Assembly: GCA_012522935.1 (NCBI GenBank)
Contig: JAAYJN010000005.1
Location: 1-44,019, forward strand
From: Candidatus Cloacimonadota bacterium
GTDB taxonomy: Bacteria > Cloacimonadota > Cloacimonadia > Cloacimonadales > Cloacimonadaceae
Direction: 5' to 3'
Length of the DNA: 44,019 bases
Part shown: positions 7,353 to 14,719 of the stretch, in pieces
How the letters are laid out: every line of letters starts with the position of its first letter
Position numbering within the stretch: the first letter of the stretch is position 1
The notes under the pieces: generated by a model
Database searches by the model: none
The model's input: only the letters and a program-made list of their open reading frames with translations
Told to the model about the DNA's origin: nothing
Program-made: the position numbers and the translations under genes

Positions 7353-9229
7353 AGGATGCGCTTGAATTTCTTATCAAAATCCTGCATGCTCATCTTGATG
7401 ATGAGAGGACGCCCATGCGGACAAAAATATGGCGTCTGGCAGGCAAAGAGATCATTGATCAGATTCACCATTTCCCTGCGGGTGAGGGGCTTGCCGGCTT
7501 TCACTGCCGCTTTGCAGGCTATGGATTTGGCAAGGCTAATCCTAAAATCCGGGTTTTCCTCTATCTCGGATTCCAGATGCTGGAGGATTTCCAAAAACAC
7601 CTTGCCGCCCTGCCAATCGCTCAGCTCTGCGGGGATTTCCTCTATCACCAGGGAGGAGCCGGAAAATTTCTTTACCACAAACCCTGTCTTTTCCAGCATC
7701 TCCATATTCTCTTCAATCAGCCGTTTTACCTCAGCGGTGATGTAAGAAGGGATATCCACCACCAACGGTACGATCAGCTTTTGCCGCGTGGGCGGTGCGC
7801 CGTGTATTCTCTGCAAGAGGCGCTCATAAATGATGCGTTCATGCGCCGCATGCTGATCTATAATCACCAGTCCATCTTCCACTTGCACAAATACATAGGT
7901 ATTGTGAAGCTGCCAGGGGTTGATATAATCTTCCTCGCTTTTTAAGAGCACGCTAATGCCCGGCTCCCGGGTTTCTGTTGCGGGAATGGGGGCGGCGTCT
8001 GCTTCCGGCTGGGATGGCTCTTCTTCAGAGGCTGCCTTTTGTGGAGGGGGTTTAAAGAGATCATCCTGCCACAATTGTTCAAATTCTTTCTTATATTCCG
8101 AATAGCGCGGCACCTCCACCCGGCTTTTATAGATGCTCTGCTCCAGGGCGCTGGCTTCAGACACTGCCGCTGCCTGGTGGAATTTCTCCCTTGCCGAGGC
8201 AAAGATGCCATCCTCATATCGCGTGAGGGCATCCGTGAGGGTGGAATGCACCAGCCCATGCAGCCTCTGCTGTTCCCTAAAGCGCACCTCCAGCTTGGCG
8301 GGATGCACGTTCATATCAATCTGTTCCGGAGGCACGGTGATGAAAAGCAGATAGGGCGGAGTGCTGCCCTTTGCCCAGGCTCTGGTTTTTAGGATGAAGG
8401 GCTCGTAGGCGCTGCGGATGGCATGGCGCAGGGTTTTGTCGCTGATATATTTGCCATTCACAAAGGTATATTGGATGTCTATCAGCCTGTCTCTGCGCTC
8501 TTTAAGCCCAAAGATATAGCCGCTCACCTCATAGCCGCTCACGCTGTTGGACACGGTGATGAGATCATCGTCTTCCAAAAATGCGCTGCCAAAAACCTCT
8601 GCCATCCTCGTCTCCAACTGCTCTGTAGCGATATAGGTGTGCAGGGTGCGCCCCTCGGAGATGAGCTTGAAGCTGATCTGGGGCCACAGGATTGCCTGAT
8701 AGTGAAAGTATTTGAGGATATGCCTTAGTTCCGTCTGCGCACTGCGCAAAAACTTCCTGCGCGCCGGCAATGCCTTAAACAGCCCCTTCACGGTGATATT
8801 GGTGCCCACATTGGAGGCGGTGCGGTCTATATTGCGCAGCCTCCCGTGGGAGAATTCCACCCGCGTGGCGGTCTCTTCCTCAGCCTGCCTGGTGATAAAG
8901 CTCATATTGCTCACCGAGGCGATGCTGGGCAATGCCTCTCCCCGAAATCCCAGGGAATCGATGTGGATGATATCTTCCACATTCCTGATCTTGCTGGTGG
9001 CATGGCGCTCAAACGCCAGCAGGGCATCATCATAGCTCAGGCCATGCCCGTCGTCTGATACCTGAATCAAATCCCTGCCGCCTGCTTCCAGCGCGATGGT
9101 GATGGTCTTGGCACCGGCATCAATGGAGTTTTCCACCAGTTCTTTCACCACCGAGGCGGGGCGTTCTATCACCTCTCCGGCGGCTATTTTGTTGCGTACG
9201 TCCTCAGATAAAACCTTGATAATACTCAT
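7349..9229 (-). CDS. mutL: DNA mismatch repair protein MutL (endonuclease type)
   Basis: A 626-residue MutL. The N-terminal GHKL ATPase has NKIAAGEVIERP, ELVENSIDAGA and GFRGEAL motifs. A low-complexity Pro/Glu-rich linker follows (about residues 370-420). The C-terminal domain carries the nuclease motif DQHAAHERIIYE near residue 458, ACKAAVKAG, and CPHGRP near residue 600. These motifs mark the nicking form found in bacteria without MutH. The ORF extends upstream to 9295, but the ATG at 9229 starts the conserved MSIIKVL and lies one base after the stop of the preceding gene. Confidence 0.97.
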   Translation of the reverse strand: MSIIKVLSEDVRNKIAAGEVIERPASVVKELVENSIDAGAKTITIALEAGGRDLIQVSDDGHGLSYDDALLAFERHATSKIRNVEDIIHIDSLGFRGEALPSIASVSNMSFITRQAEEETATRVEFSHGRLRNIDRTASNVGTNITVKGLFKALPARRKFLRSAQTELRHILKYFHYQAILWPQISFKLISEGRTLHTYIATEQLETRMAEVFGSAFLEDDDLITVSNSVSGYEVSGYIFGLKERRDRLIDIQYTFVNGKYISDKTLRHAIRSAYEPFILKTRAWAKGSTPPYLLFITVPPEQIDMNVHPAKLEVRFREQQRLHGLVHSTLTDALTRYEDGIFASAREKFHQAAAVSEASALEQSIYKSRVEVPRYSEYKKEFEQLWQDDLFKPPPQKAASEEEPSQPEADAAPIPATETREPGISVLLKSEEDYINPWQLHNTYVFVQVEDGLVIIDQHAAHERIIYERLLQRIHGAPPTRQKLIVPLVVDIPSYITAEVKRLIEENMEMLEKTGFVVKKFSGSSLVIEEIPAELSDWQGGKVFLEILQHLESEIEENPDFRISLAKSIACKAAVKAGKPLTRREMVNLINDLFACQTPYFCPHGRPLIIKMSMQDFDKKFKRIL

Positions 9230-9230
9230 T

Positions 9231-10892
9231 TTAATACCTGAATACAGATCCGTTTGTGAATTCCCTGATGATCGAATTATGCGGCACCAAGGCATCTGGG
9301 ATATCCCTCACGTGGGAAAGCATGCCCAAAAGCCGCATGGATTCCATATAGGCGCTGCTGTTTTTGGATACGTTTTGCAGCAGCTTCCATGCGTGTTTGC
9401 GCAGGATGCCCAGCTCGTAGGTGAGGCTGCTGTTGAACATATAATCAGCGTTTTCTTGGAAGGGGAAGATGTTCTTTTCTTCGCCTTCACGAACGTCCAC
9501 CCAGCGGGTGAGGGTCTCTCGGGCAGAGTAACCCCGGTATTGGTGGTCTCTCACCATTCTGCGCAACAGCCTGCAATCTGTGGTGGGAATGCGGTTGTGG
9601 TTGTCTATATTGAGCTGGTTGAGGGCGCTCACATAGATTTTTACCTTGTTCTTGGCGGGCACGGAGGCGGTCAAAAGATCATTCAGCCCGTGAATTCCCT
9701 CCATCACCAATACATCGTCTTCGCCCAATTTCACATAGTTGTGGCTGCGGCGGCGCACTCCGCGGATAAAGTCATACATCGGCAGCTCCACTTCGTTGCC
9801 AGCCAAGATATCCGTCAATTGCTGGTTCAAAAAGTCCAGATCCATGGCATAGATGGATTCAAAGTCAAAATCGCCGTTATCCTTGCGTGCCGTGTGTTCC
9901 CTATCCAAAAAGTAATCGTCCATACCCAGCACGATGGGTCTTTTGCGGGATGCCTGCAGCTGCACGGAAAGCCTCTTGGCAAAGGTGGTCTTACCGCTGG
10001 AGGAGGGCCCTGCAATCAAGATCAGTTTTACGTCCTTTTTGGAGGCGATATCGCTGGCAATCTCGGCTATCTTCTTTTCATGCAAAGCCTCTTCCACCAA
10101 GATGAATTGGGAAATATCATAATCTATCACCAGGCGGTTGATATCCATAATGGTATGCACTTTCAGGATATTGAGCCATTTATCGTGCTCTTGGTGCAGG
10201 GCAAATATCTTTTTGGGCAGCTCAAAGGGTTTGGGGATGCTAAAATCCTTGCCGCTGGGGAATCTGAGGATAAAGCCCGGCTCTTGATACACCACGTCAA
10301 AATCCTGGATCATCCCCGTTTTATCTGCCAGAGGCCGGATATAAAAGTCGTAATAATGCCCACAGCGATACACCTGCACGCTATCACGGTAGGTAAAGCT
10401 GAGGTTCTTATGCAAGTCTTTGCGCCCCAGATTGATAAAGATATCCAAGGCTTCTTGCAGCTTCACCTCTTCCTTATTGATGGGCAGATTGCTATTTACA
10501 ATCTCACGCATCTCTTCCTTTACCCGCTGGCAATCCTCTGCCGTGAAGATATCCGTGCCAAAAACCTCACAAAATACACCATCTCCCACGCTGTGCTCCA
10601 CCACCAGGGAGTGTTTTTCTCCCAAGAGGCTATACAGCGCCTTGCCCAAGATAAAGATGGCGCTATCCTGATAGATGCGGTATCCTTCCGGGTGGCGGGC
10701 GGTGATGCAATTCACCATGGTGTTTTGCTGGAGGAGATATTCATCATTGACATATTGCGTATGATTTATTTTGTAGCTCAAAACGAGGCATGGATCTATA
10801 TCCGTCTCACGGATAACATCAGCCAGCGGCTTGGGGTCTTCGATCTCTATGTTGCTGTGGCGGACGCCATTAAGTCTGATATCTATAATCAT
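9231..10892 (-). CDS. Uridine kinase-like nucleoside kinase with N-terminal TGS/SAD-like domains
   Basis: A 553-residue protein with a ubiquitin-like TGS-type start (about residues 1-70) and a region resembling the threonyl/alanyl-tRNA synthetase second additional domain (about 75-230). A phosphoribulokinase/uridine kinase domain occupies the C-terminal half. The Walker A motif AGPSSSGKTTFAKR lies near residue 292 and is followed by VLGMDDYFLDRE and VLVMEGIHGLN, typical of uridine kinases. Proteins with this domain order are annotated as nucleoside kinases; salvage of a pyrimidine nucleoside is likely, but the exact substrate is unknown. It is the first gene of the minus-strand operon and is divergent from the YitT gene. 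Confidence 0.88.
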   Translation of the reverse strand: MIIDIRLNGVRHSNIEIEDPKPLADVIRETDIDPCLVLSYKINHTQYVNDEYLLQQNTMVNCITARHPEGYRIYQDSAIFILGKALYSLLGEKHSLVVEHSVGDGVFCEVFGTDIFTAEDCQRVKEEMREIVNSNLPINKEEVKLQEALDIFINLGRKDLHKNLSFTYRDSVQVYRCGHYYDFYIRPLADKTGMIQDFDVVYQEPGFILRFPSGKDFSIPKPFELPKKIFALHQEHDKWLNILKVHTIMDINRLVIDYDISQFILVEEALHEKKIAEIASDIASKKDVKLILIAGPSSSGKTTFAKRLSVQLQASRKRPIVLGMDDYFLDREHTARKDNGDFDFESIYAMDLDFLNQQLTDILAGNEVELPMYDFIRGVRRRSHNYVKLGEDDVLVMEGIHGLNDLLTASVPAKNKVKIYVSALNQLNIDNHNRIPTTDCRLLRRMVRDHQYRGYSARETLTRWVDVREGEEKNIFPFQENADYMFNSSLTYELGILRKHAWKLLQNVSKNSSAYMESMRLLGMLSHVRDIPDALVPHNSIIREFTNGSVFRY

Positions 10893-10972
10893 TTTCTATT
10901 CCTGCTTTTCTTTTTTTCAAGGAAAGCCATTTTTTTGAAACTGCATAAAAAGTCAAGTGATAAGGAGAACCG

Positions 10973-11932
10973 ATGCTAAAACTGAAAACCAAGCATATCA
11001 GCAGGGAGCTCTACCGCTACCTGGGAATTATATTCGGATCGTTATTCTTTGCCATGGGCTATTCATGGTTTTTGTTGCCCTACAATATCGCCCCCGGCGG
11101 AGTGGGTGGCATATCCCAGATTTTATCACGTTATACGGGCATTCCCAATGGCATCGGCATGATCCTTATCAACGTGCCCCTCTTCATCATCGGCTTCATC
11201 TTTGTAGGCAAATCCTTTGGTACCAAATCCATCTATGGAATGCTGGTGGCATCGCTGATGACAGACCTCTTTAACCTCAAGTTTCTGCACAATCTGGGCA
11301 TTATCAAAAACTTGGCAGAATATACCCACCAGGTAAATGGGCACACGATTTATGCGTTTTTACCCCCCGAAGACATGCTGCTCACGGCAGTTGCCGGCTC
11401 GGTACTCTTGGGGCTGGGATTGGGACTGATATTTAGATTCCGGGGCTCCACCGGTGGCACGGATATCCCTGTGGCATTGGTGAAACAGCGTTCCGGGCTC
11501 TCCATCGGCAGCGCATACTACGTGGTGGAAACAGGCATCATTCTGGCAGTTGCCATCTTCCTCAAAGATCCCAAAATCCTCATCTGGGGATATATCAACC
11601 TCTTTATCACCACCAAAATCACAGACCTCGCCTCTGAAGGACTGCCCTACAACAAGGGCGTGTATATCGTCTCCAAAGAAAACGATGAGATCAAGGAGCA
11701 AATCTACAGGCAACTCAATCGCGGTGTCACCTTCTTTAAGGCAAGGGGCGGATATGCCGAAAAGGAAACAGACGTTCTCTTTTGCGTGCTCAACCGCAGC
11801 CAGGTGCCCCAGCTTACAGATATCGTGAAAGATACAGATTCCCAGGCTTTTATGATCGTCACAGACGTTTATGACGTATTGGGATATGGTTTCAAATCCA
11901 GAAAGATAGACCTGAGCGATAAGAAGAAATAA
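10973..11932 (+). CDS. YitT family membrane protein (DUF161 + DUF2179)
   Basis: A 319-residue integral membrane protein. Five to six hydrophobic segments fill residues about 10-215 (for example LGIIFGSLFFAMGYSWFLLP and LLGLGLGLIFRFRGSTGGTDI). A soluble DUF2179 domain follows (about 225-310), with the GVTFFKARGGY and FMIVTDVYDVLGYGF patterns. The GGVGGISQI and STGGTDI motifs are typical of the family. The molecular function of YitT proteins is not established; transport has been suggested. The ATG follows AAGGAGAACC. It is transcribed away from the nucleoside kinase operon, with 80 bases between. Confidence 0.9.
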   Translation: MLKLKTKHISRELYRYLGIIFGSLFFAMGYSWFLLPYNIAPGGVGGISQILSRYTGIPNGIGMILINVPLFIIGFIFVGKSFGTKSIYGMLVASLMTDLFNLKFLHNLGIIKNLAEYTHQVNGHTIYAFLPPEDMLLTAVAGSVLLGLGLGLIFRFRGSTGGTDIPVALVKQRSGLSIGSAYYVVETGIILAVAIFLKDPKILIWGYINLFITTKITDLASEGLPYNKGVYIVSKENDEIKEQIYRQLNRGVTFFKARGGYAEKETDVLFCVLNRSQVPQLTDIVKDTDSQAFMIVTDVYDVLGYGFKSRKIDLSDKKK

Positions 11933-11953
11933 GCGGCGGAACGACGCTTTTTT
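11931..11953 (+). terminator. Weak possible terminator after the YitT gene
   Basis: A five-base stem AAGCG/CGCTT (11931-11935 and 11945-11949) encloses nine bases and runs into six T residues at 11948-11953. The stem is short, so efficiency is doubtful, but the position directly after the stop codon and the T run fit. Confidence 0.45.
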
Positions 11954-11956
11954 ACT

Positions 11957-11985
11957 AACCACGAATTACACGAATGGACACGAAT
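11957..11985 (+). repeat. Short 'aaccacgaattacacgaat' dispersed repeat
   Basis: The stretch repeats the core cacgaat about every 9-10 bases. From memory, sequences of the type 'ccacgaattacacgaat' occur between genes in many environmental genomes and produce spurious ORFs. Only one full copy plus a partial restart at 12015-12023 is in this window, so repetition within this genome is inferred. Confidence 0.55.
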
Positions 11986-12070
11986 TTGTGGCACGCTACC
12001 GCTCGCGATTATTTAACCACGAAAGGCATAGATAAACAAGAAATATAGCGGCAGAAAGCCGCTTCCCTGC

Positions 12071-12110
12071 CCCTGGCCTCTGGCCTCTGGTCTCTGGTCT
12101 CTGGTCTCTG
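12071..12110 (+). repeat. 7-base-period tandem repeat (cctctgg/tctctgg)
   Basis: About five and a half units of YCTCTGG: two 'cctctgg' units followed by three 'tctctgg' units. The first 25 bases reappear in reverse complement at 43995-44019, so the repeat is dispersed as well as tandem. It lies upstream of a secreted-protein gene. Confidence 0.85.
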
Positions 12111-12176
12111 CTGGTACAGCAAGCCCTCCTCAGCATCCTTAGCCAAGCATAATTTGCCACTTATCAATAATATTAC

Positions 12177-12204
12177 TTGCCATATAGTTGTTCCTTCATA
12201 TATT
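12177..12204 (+). promoter_or_regulatory. Possible sigma-70-type promoter for the secreted nidogen-like gene
   Basis: TTGCCA at 12177-12182 and TATATT at 12199-12204 with a 16-base spacer, 33 bases upstream of the chosen ATG. The surrounding DNA is AT-rich, so chance matches are likely. Confidence 0.35.
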
Positions 12205-12237
12205 ATGGGTAACATTAAGATAACCAAGGAGGATGCC

Positions 12238-13980
12238 ATGAGAAAACTTATGGTAATTTTACTAATCGCGGTTCTCGGCCTGTTCGGGACCAACATGTTG
12301 AACGCAGAGGTATCTCCCTTCTCAAGGGAATACGATGCCTGGAAACAGAAACAAATCATTACTCCAGAGAATGAGATGAAACCCACCCAACCATCTCACC
12401 CATTTTCCAGTGTTAAAAACGACGCCAGAGACGAGTGTGAACTTCTGGTGCCTTGGGACGACACCTTCACGCTGGCTATGAATCCCAACGATGATGGCTA
12501 CACCGGCCTGATCACTCTGCCCTTCACTTTCAGCCTGTATGGAACTGAATACACAAGTTGCTATGTGAATAACAACGGCAATGTCACCTTCGATTCTGGC
12601 CTTAGCAGTTACAGCCCCTGGGGATTCCCAATCTCCGGATATCCAATGCTGGCACCTTTCTTTGGAGACGTGGATACCCGCGGGACCGGCACTGTCTGGT
12701 ACAAGATCGAATCCAACCGTATGATCGTGATCTGGGACCATGTGGGATATTACGGTAGCCACACAGACAAACTAAATACCTTCGAGCTGATCTTCAGCGA
12801 TGGCACCGATCCTCAGATTGGACTGGGCAACAATGTTGCCTTCAGTTATGGCGATATGTCTTGGACCACCGGTGATGCCTCCGGTGGAAATAACGGATTT
12901 GGCGGTTATGCAGCCACAGTAGGCATCAACAAAGGTGATAACGTGGAATATGCACAGATCGGCAGATTTGATCACGCCGGTACAGATTATGACGGCCCCT
13001 TCCTCAATAACGACGGTGTGGACTGGCTGGATTGCCAGCTCTTCGTCTTCAACACCGGCGGCGAAGCAACCAACGTGGCGCCGGTCTTTGTTACCACTCC
13101 ACCTTCACCTGTGGAACTGACTGTGGGAGAAAGCTGGAGCTTTGACGTAACCGTGATCGCACCCGAACCCAACCAGCTTGTGGATGCGGTTGTGGACCAC
13201 GATATCTCCATCAATTACGTGATCATTCCCGCAAACACCCTCACCTTCACTCTTAGTTACACTGCCACAGCCGCAGACATTGGAACCCACCTGGTCACCA
13301 TTACTGCCACAGATGATGGCACGCCTCCCCTCTCAGCCTCATACGAGTTTGAGATCATCGTCAAAGACGTCTCCACCACACCTGTGGAATTGAGTGGCTT
13401 TACCGCCACCATGTCTGCCACAAACGACGTGCAGGTAAAATGGACCACCCAGTCTGAGACCAACCTGATGGGCTTCCGCCTTTACCGCAACGAAAGCAGC
13501 TTCCAGAGCGGTTCCATACTGATCACGCCCGTGATGATTCCCGCCACCAATACCAGTGTGCAACAGAGCTACAGCGTCACAGACAATGAAGTGGAGATAG
13601 GTCATAGCTACTACTATTGGCTGGAAAGCGTGGATTTTTCCACCAGCCAGTTCTTTGGACCGGTAAATGTAAACGTTCAGGGAGAAGTTCCCGCCGTGAA
13701 TCCCGATATAAGCCAGTTGAAAAACGCTTATCCCAACCCCTTCAAAGCAAACACCAATACCAAAATTGAGGTGGATATCAAAACCGGCGAGAGCGGCACT
13801 CTTACCATCTTCAACCTTGCTGGACAGGTGGTGACGAGCTACAATGTGAGAGAAGGCTCCCACATTATCGATTGGAATGGAACTGATGCCAATGGCAATG
13901 CCTGCAGCAGCGGGATTTATTTCTACAAACTCAGCACTCCCACCCTCAGCCAGACACGGAAGATGCTGATCCTGAAATAG
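12238..13980 (+). CDS. Secreted NIDO-domain protein with type IX-like C-terminal sorting domain
   Basis: A 580-residue protein with signal peptide MRKLMVILLIAVLGLFG to about residue 22. Residues about 65-275 resemble a nidogen-like (NIDO) domain: CYVNNNGNVTFD, PMLAPFFGDVDTRGTG and a late SWTTGDASGG. A cadherin/Ig-like domain follows (about 280-385), then a short FnIII-like segment beginning PVELSGFTA. The last 85 or so residues form a type IX-type sorting domain: NAYPNPF, GTLTIFNLAGQVV, DANGNACSSGIYFY, KMLIL. It is probably exported across the outer membrane and cell-surface attached, with an adhesive or matrix role as inference. The ATG at 12238 follows AAGGAGG at 12226-12232; an in-frame ATG at 12154 would precede the signal peptide and is unlikely. 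Confidence 0.87.
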   Translation: MRKLMVILLIAVLGLFGTNMLNAEVSPFSREYDAWKQKQIITPENEMKPTQPSHPFSSVKNDARDECELLVPWDDTFTLAMNPNDDGYTGLITLPFTFSLYGTEYTSCYVNNNGNVTFDSGLSSYSPWGFPISGYPMLAPFFGDVDTRGTGTVWYKIESNRMIVIWDHVGYYGSHTDKLNTFELIFSDGTDPQIGLGNNVAFSYGDMSWTTGDASGGNNGFGGYAATVGINKGDNVEYAQIGRFDHAGTDYDGPFLNNDGVDWLDCQLFVFNTGGEATNVAPVFVTTPPSPVELTVGESWSFDVTVIAPEPNQLVDAVVDHDISINYVIIPANTLTFTLSYTATAADIGTHLVTITATDDGTPPLSASYEFEIIVKDVSTTPVELSGFTATMSATNDVQVKWTTQSETNLMGFRLYRNESSFQSGSILITPVMIPATNTSVQQSYSVTDNEVEIGHSYYYWLESVDFSTSQFFGPVNVNVQGEVPAVNPDISQLKNAYPNPFKANTNTKIEVDIKTGESGTLTIFNLAGQVVTSYNVREGSHIIDWNGTDANGNACSSGIYFYKLSTPTLSQTRKMLILK

Positions 13981-14049
13981 TATCAAATAACTTTGGGATG
14001 CCATAGAGCCTTGTGTAATACGGGTTCCTTTAGGCATTACCAAAATGAC

Positions 14050-14083
14050 AATAAGGGCACGGTCACCAGATCGTGCCCTTATT
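14050..14083. terminator. Strong hairpin terminator after the NIDO-domain gene
   Basis: A perfect 12-base stem pairs AATAAGGGCACG (14050-14061) with CGTGCCCTTATT (14072-14083) across a 10-base loop. The A and T ends supply a partial U tail in both directions, so it could act on both strands. Confidence 0.75.
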
Positions 14084-14149
14084 CATTGTGGCTGGCTATC
14101 CTTGGCAGATTGCTGCCCAGCAGAGTCTGCTTTGTTTCACCAACTCTTG

Positions 14150-14325
14150 TATCTCCTGGTTTTTAGCCGTGTATTTCGTCGGTTTTAACCGGTTTTTAAA
14201 ATCAAAGAATTACTCTTTATTTACATAACGCAAGACTCTCAACAACAATCTATATTTGTCTTCAAAAATACTTTTTGACAAATTAGTGAAATCCGCGGAT
14301 AAGATACGAGCTAAAAGCCGACCAA
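14150..14325 (+). repeat. Dispersed repeat module A, copy 2 (degenerate)
   Basis: The left end at 14150-14193 matches the left arm of copy 1 at many positions (tatc..ctgg..ttttagccg..tttcg..). It has CGGTTTTAACCG where copy 1 has CCGACTTCAGTCGG. The right end near 14290-14325 keeps CGGATAA and AGCTAAAAGCC pieces of the right arm. The interior is AT-rich and does not visibly match copy 1, so this copy is decayed or belongs to a subfamily. Confidence 0.55.
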
Positions 14326-14420
14326 AGTCAGCGATCCAACCGGCTAACGCCATTGTTCCCATAGGGTTATGGTTTTCACTGTCCCCTGATCCCTAAGGCA
14401 CGCAGTGCACTTTCCCACTC

Positions 14421-14501
14421 CTTGCCTATTAACCACCCTTGTACCACCCTTGTCTCACCCTTGTCGAGACAAAGGAGAGACAAGGGAGGCTAATGGGCAA
14501 G
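14421..14501. repeat. Palindromic repeat module B, copy 2
   Basis: Arms 14421-14456 and 14466-14501 (36 bases each, 29 matching, several mismatches being G-T compatible) flank the same spacer acccttgtc as copy 1. Bases 14433-14486 are identical to the reverse complement of 27069-27122 (54 bases). The conserved outer flank is cttgcc..ttaacc / ggctaatgggcaag. Confidence 0.9.
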
Positions 14502-14665
14502 AAGGCAGAGCCAAGGCATTAAGTGAAGGCTGTTTGCCTCCATATCGGAGGCAGTTTATTACCATATTGATGGTTATGCTTTCATATTTAAGGGGCGCAG
14601 GGTAATTATCTGTATTTTTTTCAATAGTTTCAACTTATAAAAATCCTCAGATTCAGAGAAAACAC

Positions 14666-14693
14666 TTGACAAGGAAATTGCTGTAATTATGGT
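14666..14693 (+). promoter_or_regulatory. Sigma-70-type promoter for the 820-residue lipoprotein
   Basis: A perfect -35 TTGACA (14666-14671), a 16-base spacer and TATGGT (14688-14693) lie 26 bases before the ATG at 14720. AGGAGGAG at about 14709-14716 provides the ribosome-binding site. The gene is isolated between terminators, so it needs its own promoter. Confidence 0.6.
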
Positions 14694-14719
14694 GTGTCCA
14701 AGCTCTATAAGGAGGAGTT

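Larger units (their letters stand above)
11933..12237. other. 305-base repeat-bearing intergenic region
   Basis: No gene is visible. The stretch contains a 'cacgaat'-type short repeat at 11957-11985, with the same AACCACGAA start repeated at 12015-12023. It also holds a 7-base-period tandem repeat at 12071-12110 and the promoter region of the next gene. It looks like an accumulation site for small dispersed repeats. Confidence 0.75.
13981..14719. other. 739-base gene-free region with terminator, repeat modules A and B, and a promoter
   Basis: Short ORFs in it lie across the palindrome and lack family resemblance or a ribosome-binding site, so none is called. From left to right it holds a strong terminator hairpin, a degenerate module A copy, module B copy 2, a T-rich stretch, and a TTGACA promoter for the lipoprotein gene. 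Confidence 0.8.

Noticed and set aside
9096-10979. A 627-codon open frame on the plus strand across the nucleoside kinase gene
   Set aside because: It lies fully antisense to a gene with clear kinase motifs, has no recognisable domain, and its composition (His/Ile/Val rich) is that of a reverse-frame shadow.
14405-14605. A 66-codon ORF on the plus strand
   Set aside because: It is produced by reading through the module B palindrome and has no ribosome-binding site.
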